A stretch of DNA of 64,000 nt, from NCBI RefSeq assembly GCF_007678455.1, contig NZ_VEEP01000011.1, positions 124,001-188,000 on the forward strand, in the 5' to 3' direction. This DNA comes from Cytobacillus oceanisediminis 2691 (GTDB lineage Bacteria > Bacillota > Bacilli > Bacillales > Cytobacillaceae). The notes beneath the pieces were generated by a model, which was given only the letters and a program-made list of their open reading frames with translations, did no database searches and was not told the origin of the DNA. The position numbers were made by a program, and so were the translations under genes. Position 1 is the first letter of the stretch; every line of letters begins with the position of its first letter. Of the stretch, positions 60,831 to 64,000 are shown in pieces.

Positions 60831-61523
60831 TGTCTGAAGTAGGTGCAAGTTGGGACGTTTCAGTGGCTTTCCGATGGGATTTTCTCCGAAGCAGGGGAAG
60901 GTTCAGATATTTGAAGGGTTATTTGTTGGGATTTTGTCTGAATTAGGTGCAAGTTCGGACATTTCAATGGCTTTCCGATGGGATTTTGTCCGAAGAAGGG
61001 GGAAGTTCAGACATTTCATGGGTTATTTGTTGAGGTTTTGTCTGAAGTAAGTGTAAGTTCAGACATTTCAGTGGCAGTTCAATGTGGTTTTGTCTGAATT
61101 AGGTGCAAGTTCGGACATTTCAGTGGCTTTCCGATGGGATTTTGTCCGAAGAAGGGGAAAGTTCAGACATTTCATGGGTTATTTGTTGAGGTTTTGTCTG
61201 AAGTAAGTGCAAATTCGGACATTTCAGTGGCTTTCCGATGGGATTTTGTCCGAAGAAGGGGGAAGTTCAGACATTTCAGTGGCAGTTCAATGTGGTTTTG
61301 TCTGAATTAGGTGCAAGTTCGGACATTTCAGTGGCTTTCCGATGGGATTTTGTCCGAAGAAGGGGGAAGTTCAGACATTTCATGGGTTATTTGTTGAGGT
61401 TTTGTCTGAAGTAAGTGCAAGTTCAGACATTTCAGTGGCAATTCAATGTGGTTTTATCTGAAGTAGGTGTAAGTACGGACATTTCAGTTGCAATCTAATG
61501 TGGTTTTGTCTGAAGTTCTCATT
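60831..61523. repeat. Tandem array of fourteen 52-bp inverted-repeat units (array 2)
   Basis: Units begin with TGTCTGAA or TGTCCGAA (two variants) at 60831, 60883, 60935, 60987, 61039, 61091, 61143, 61195, 61247, 61299, 61351, 61403, 61455 and 61507: every step is exactly 52 bp. Each unit is TGTCYGAA-N11-TTCRGACA-N25. Three kinds of N25 segment alternate. The sequence is unrelated to array 1. Lies between the ABC-F terminator and the phnD-type promoter. Confidence 0.95.
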
Positions 61524-61580
61524 GGTTTGAATATTCACCCGAAGTAGATAGAGGGATCAAATACAGAGTGGATAATAAAC

Positions 61581-61616
61581 AATAAACCTGCTGGTATATG
61601 AACCAGCAGGTTTATT
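61581..61616. terminator. Terminator of the ABC-F gene
   Basis: AATAAACCTGCTGG / CCAGCAGGTTTATT stem next to the minus-strand stop codon. Confidence 0.9.
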
Positions 61617-61622
61617 CCTGGA

Positions 61623-63179
61623 TTAGTTATTCGCATTCGCTGCCCATTCTTCCACGTTCCAAACTTTTGTAACCCAATCTTCATAGAAGTCAGGTTCGTG
61701 GCTGACCAGGACAATTGTTCCTTTATATGCTTTTAATGCACGTTTTAATTCTTCTTTTGCTGTGATATCCAGGTGGTTTGTCGGCTCATCGAATAATAGC
61801 CAGTTGCTTTCATTCATAAGCAATTTGGTCAGGCGTACCTTAGCCTGCTCGCCGCCGCTCAGTTGATTGAGGGGGCGTGAAATATGCTCGTTCTTGAGGC
61901 CGCTTCTGGCCAATGCCGCCCTTACTTGATGCTGGTCCATCCCAGGGAATTCACTCCACACATCCTCAATAGGTGTGATACTTCCTGCTTTAACTTCCTG
62001 TTCAAAGTAGGAAGGGAAGAGGAAGTCACCCCGCTCGATTTTGCCGCTCAATGGAGGAATCTTTCCGAGCATTGTTTTAAGTAGAGTGGATTTCCCGACT
62101 CCATTCATACCAACTAGCGCAATCTTTTCACCGCGTTCTATTGTAACGGATAGTTTTGGAAGCAGCGGGTGCGTATATCCGATTTCGAAATCTGTGCCTT
62201 CAAATACATATCGGCTGCTTGCGCGTGATTCCTTGAAATCAAAAGCGGGTTTTAAAGCCGTCTCAGGTCTGTCGATCCTTTCCATGCGATCAAGTTGTTT
62301 CTGGCGGCTCTTCGCGCGGCCTGTTGTCGAATAACGTGCTTTATTTTTTGCAATGAAATCTTCTTGTTTCTTGATGAAATCCTTTTGTTTTTCATATGCA
62401 TTTAGATGCTGATTCTTGTTGATCTCAGCTAATTCCAGGAATTTTTCATACGTAGCAGTGTATCGTGTCAGTTTTGAGAACTCGAGCTGGAAAATGACGT
62501 TAGAAACCTGATTCATGAACTCGGTATCATGCGAGATCAAAATGAAAGCGTAAGGATAATCTTTCAGGTACCTGGTCAACCACTGAATATGCTCAACGTC
62601 AAGATAGTTAGTCGGCTCATCAAGCAGAAGGACCTTTGGTTTTTCAAGCAAAAGCTTAGCAAGTAAGACCTTAGTGCGCTGTCCGCCACTTAATGCAGAA
62701 ACATCACGGTCGATGCCGATTGCATCAAGGCCAAGGCCTCTTGCCGCTTCCTCAACTTCGATATCAAGGGAATAAAAACCGCCAGCATCAAGAGCATCCT
62801 GGATTTCCGCCATTTCTACGAGCAGCTTTTCCAGTTCCTCAGGTGTTGCATCTGCCATTTTGCCAGTGACTTCGTTCAGCTCTTCTTCCTTTTTAAAGAG
62901 AGGGAGGAAGGCATCACGTAACACGTCCCGAATTGTTTTTCCAGGAGATAAAACCGTATGCTGGTCCAAATACCCGTACTCAACTCCGGGTGTCCATTCT
63001 ACTTTTCCAGAATCGTGGATTAGTTGTCCGGTGATGATGTTCATGAGGGTGGACTTCCCGACACCGTTTGCGCCAACAAGGCCGACATGATCCTCGGCTA
63101 GCAGACGAAATGACACATCTTTAAAAAGGGTACGATCCCCAAATGTATGGCTTAAATTTTCTACATTCAATAAACTCAT
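61623..63179 (-). CDS. ABC-F family ATPase (YfmM-like)
   Basis: 518 residues, cytoplasmic, two ABC domains and no membrane part. First domain: Walker A GANGVGKST, signature LSGGQR, Walker B LLLDEPTNYLD. Second: GMNGVGKST, LSGGEQ and LLFDEPTNHLD. The linker (about 240-310) is helical and basic, NKNQHLNAYEKQKDFIKKQ, the P-site tRNA interaction motif of the ABC-F group. Length equals B. subtilis YfmM (518). Such proteins act on stalled ribosomes; antibiotic protection is not indicated by the linker length. Confidence 0.88.
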   Translation of the reverse strand: MSLLNVENLSHTFGDRTLFKDVSFRLLAEDHVGLVGANGVGKSTLMNIITGQLIHDSGKVEWTPGVEYGYLDQHTVLSPGKTIRDVLRDAFLPLFKKEEELNEVTGKMADATPEELEKLLVEMAEIQDALDAGGFYSLDIEVEEAARGLGLDAIGIDRDVSALSGGQRTKVLLAKLLLEKPKVLLLDEPTNYLDVEHIQWLTRYLKDYPYAFILISHDTEFMNQVSNVIFQLEFSKLTRYTATYEKFLELAEINKNQHLNAYEKQKDFIKKQEDFIAKNKARYSTTGRAKSRQKQLDRMERIDRPETALKPAFDFKESRASSRYVFEGTDFEIGYTHPLLPKLSVTIERGEKIALVGMNGVGKSTLLKTMLGKIPPLSGKIERGDFLFPSYFEQEVKAGSITPIEDVWSEFPGMDQHQVRAALARSGLKNEHISRPLNQLSGGEQAKVRLTKLLMNESNWLLFDEPTNHLDITAKEELKRALKAYKGTIVLVSHEPDFYEDWVTKVWNVEEWAANANN

Positions 63180-63478
63180 TGTTTAAGTCCTCGCTTTATC
63201 TATTTTCAATTCATTCATTCCTAATCACATTCATTAATCATACTAAAATCTTTGATTTTGTTCTAGAGTTTTGTGGGCAGGAAGTAATGGAAACGAAGAA
63301 TTTAATTGTTGTGGAAATTTACCTAATTCGATTTTCGAAACAATTACCATTTCCTTAGGAATTTTTTGTAAAATTAGGGATAATTAACTGAATTTACAAA
63401 ATATACAGTTTTTTGTTTGCTGATGAGTTTCTACCTCTGCTATATTGTTATTCAATACATAGGAGGAGGTTTTAAATA
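63180..63478. other. Divergent intergenic region
   Basis: About 300 bp, AT-rich, with promoters for the ABC-F gene and the LVIVD gene presumably inside; no gene seen. Confidence 0.45.
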
Positions 63479-64000
63479 GTGAAAAAACGATTGTTCCCTA
63501 GCTTGATTCTTGCTGGAGCTTTAACTGTTTCTTCTGTTCCATTCAATGTCCTTGCCCATGATGAACTTGGTGATGTAAACATTGAGAAAGGTGAACGGAC
63601 AGGCTATAGCGAAGTATCGGTCCCTGTCATGGAGGGAAATAAAAACCTCAAATTCTTACATGAAGCCGCTGCTCCTGAAATGAAAACAGTCAGGGCAGAT
63701 GGAAAGCAGAATAGTTTTGCAGATGTATTTGCCCACAAAGGGTACGCTTATCTTGGCACCCATACTAGGAATGGGGGTAATGGCGGAGTACGTGTATTTG
63801 ATCTCAAAGATCCGGCCAACCCAAAAGAAGTGTCTGTATTCGCGAATAATGACATCCCTGGTACATGGCAGGAAAAGGTTATCGTCAAGAGTGTGAACAC
63901 ACCATCTTTTAAAGGGGATCTTGCAGTTGTTAGTGTTCAGCAGCTTAATAGAAATAATCCTGACTCAAAGGGCGGATTTTTGCTATATGATGTAACAAAT
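63479..64000 (+). CDS. Secreted LVIVD-repeat protein (3' end outside window)
   Basis: First 174 residues of a larger protein, start GTG 63479, eight bases after AGGAGGAGGT. Signal peptide MKKRLFPSLILAGALTVSS, cleaved near VLAHDE. The mature part shows beta-propeller-like LVIVD repeats: FADVFAHKGYAYLGTHT and VRVFDLKDPANPKEV, then GDLAVVSVQQ and FLLYDVTN. Extracellular or wall-linked; function unknown. Continues past the window. Confidence 0.82.
   Translation, partial: MKKRLFPSLILAGALTVSSVPFNVLAHDELGDVNIEKGERTGYSEVSVPVMEGNKNLKFLHEAAAPEMKTVRADGKQNSFADVFAHKGYAYLGTHTRNGGNGGVRVFDLKDPANPKEVSVFANNDIPGTWQEKVIVKSVNTPSFKGDLAVVSVQQLNRNNPDSKGGFLLYDVTN

Noticed and set aside
60850-61050. Plus-strand open frame of 66 codons in array 2
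   Set aside because: Chance frame in the repeat; no start signal, and the frame changes with each unit.
60831-61523. CRISPR array or coding repeat protein
   Set aside because: Spacer-like segments recur in three kinds only, no cas genes are present, and a 52-bp period shifts the frame at each copy.
61623-63179. Antibiotic-resistance ABC-F (Vga/Msr type)
   Set aside because: The linker between domains is of housekeeping type and length, matching YfmM-like proteins and not the extended resistance linkers.
1-64000. tRNA, rRNA or classic riboswitch
   Set aside because: No tRNA-like cloverleaf, rRNA segment or known riboswitch core was noticed in the intergenic regions; a covariance-model scan would be needed to exclude weak ones.

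Overview
The window looks like a chromosomal piece of a low-GC, spore-forming member of the Bacillaceae (Bacillus, Mesobacillus or Cytobacillus type). The evidence is strong AGGAGG-type ribosome sites, TTG and GTG starts, a cold-shock des-desK-desR locus, a dppABCDE-ykfABCD operon in the Bacillus subtilis order, a YhcN/YlaJ sporulation lipoprotein, a CsbD gene behind a sigma-B promoter, and a LipA-type lipase. No rRNA, tRNA, prophage or CRISPR was found. Species cannot be fixed from the sequence alone.

Left part (1-20.7 kb): the end of queE with a queuosine-precursor transporter; an SDR enzyme; the membrane-fluidity module des/desK/desR with a visible DesR-type operator; a GIY-YIG protein; a DEAD-box RNA helicase with a long basic tail; several very small proteins; a LacI regulator and an oligo-1,6-glucosidase joined by two identical palindromic operators; an SDR/QueA-like/VOC cluster; DUF2062 and phosphatidylserine synthase; csbD; then a striking gene that joins a helix-turn-helix domain to a degenerate F1-ATPase beta core. 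A diguanylate cyclase with a small membrane partner and a frameshifted DUF3231 gene follow.

Middle (20.7-35.7 kb): an AT-rich stretch of accessory genes (immunity-like protein, metal-dependent hydrolase, NUDIX, alpha/beta hydrolase, orphans), then housekeeping and metabolic genes: a PPOX flavoprotein, a glycerophosphodiesterase, a MerR-like/DUF3967 coiled-coil protein with 18-residue repeats, aspartase, a PadR-MFS pair, a formate/nitrite channel, a HAD phosphatase and an lmo0937-type micro-protein with a sigma-B promoter. Next comes a 12-copy array of 52-bp inverted-repeat units and a CoA-type NUDIX hydrolase.

Right part (36-64 kb): the dipeptide and murein-peptide uptake and recycling operon dppABCDE-ykfABCD. 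It is interrupted between dppE and ykfA by a terminator and a MITE-like element, and extended by a beta-lactamase-fold hydrolase. Then come a nitrilase-like/GNAT pair, a very large DUF2157 membrane protein, an HD hydrolase, YhcN, a secreted lipase, an AI-2E family permease, a phosphonate/selenate-type ABC transporter whose two permeases are fused, a second 52-bp hairpin array (14 copies, unrelated sequence, same period), an ABC-F ATPase and the start of a secreted LVIVD-repeat protein.

The most interesting items are the HTH/F1-beta fusion with its helically phased upstream half-sites, and the two sequence-unrelated intergenic arrays that share an exact 52-bp period. All family assignments are from reading motifs by eye; no search was run.
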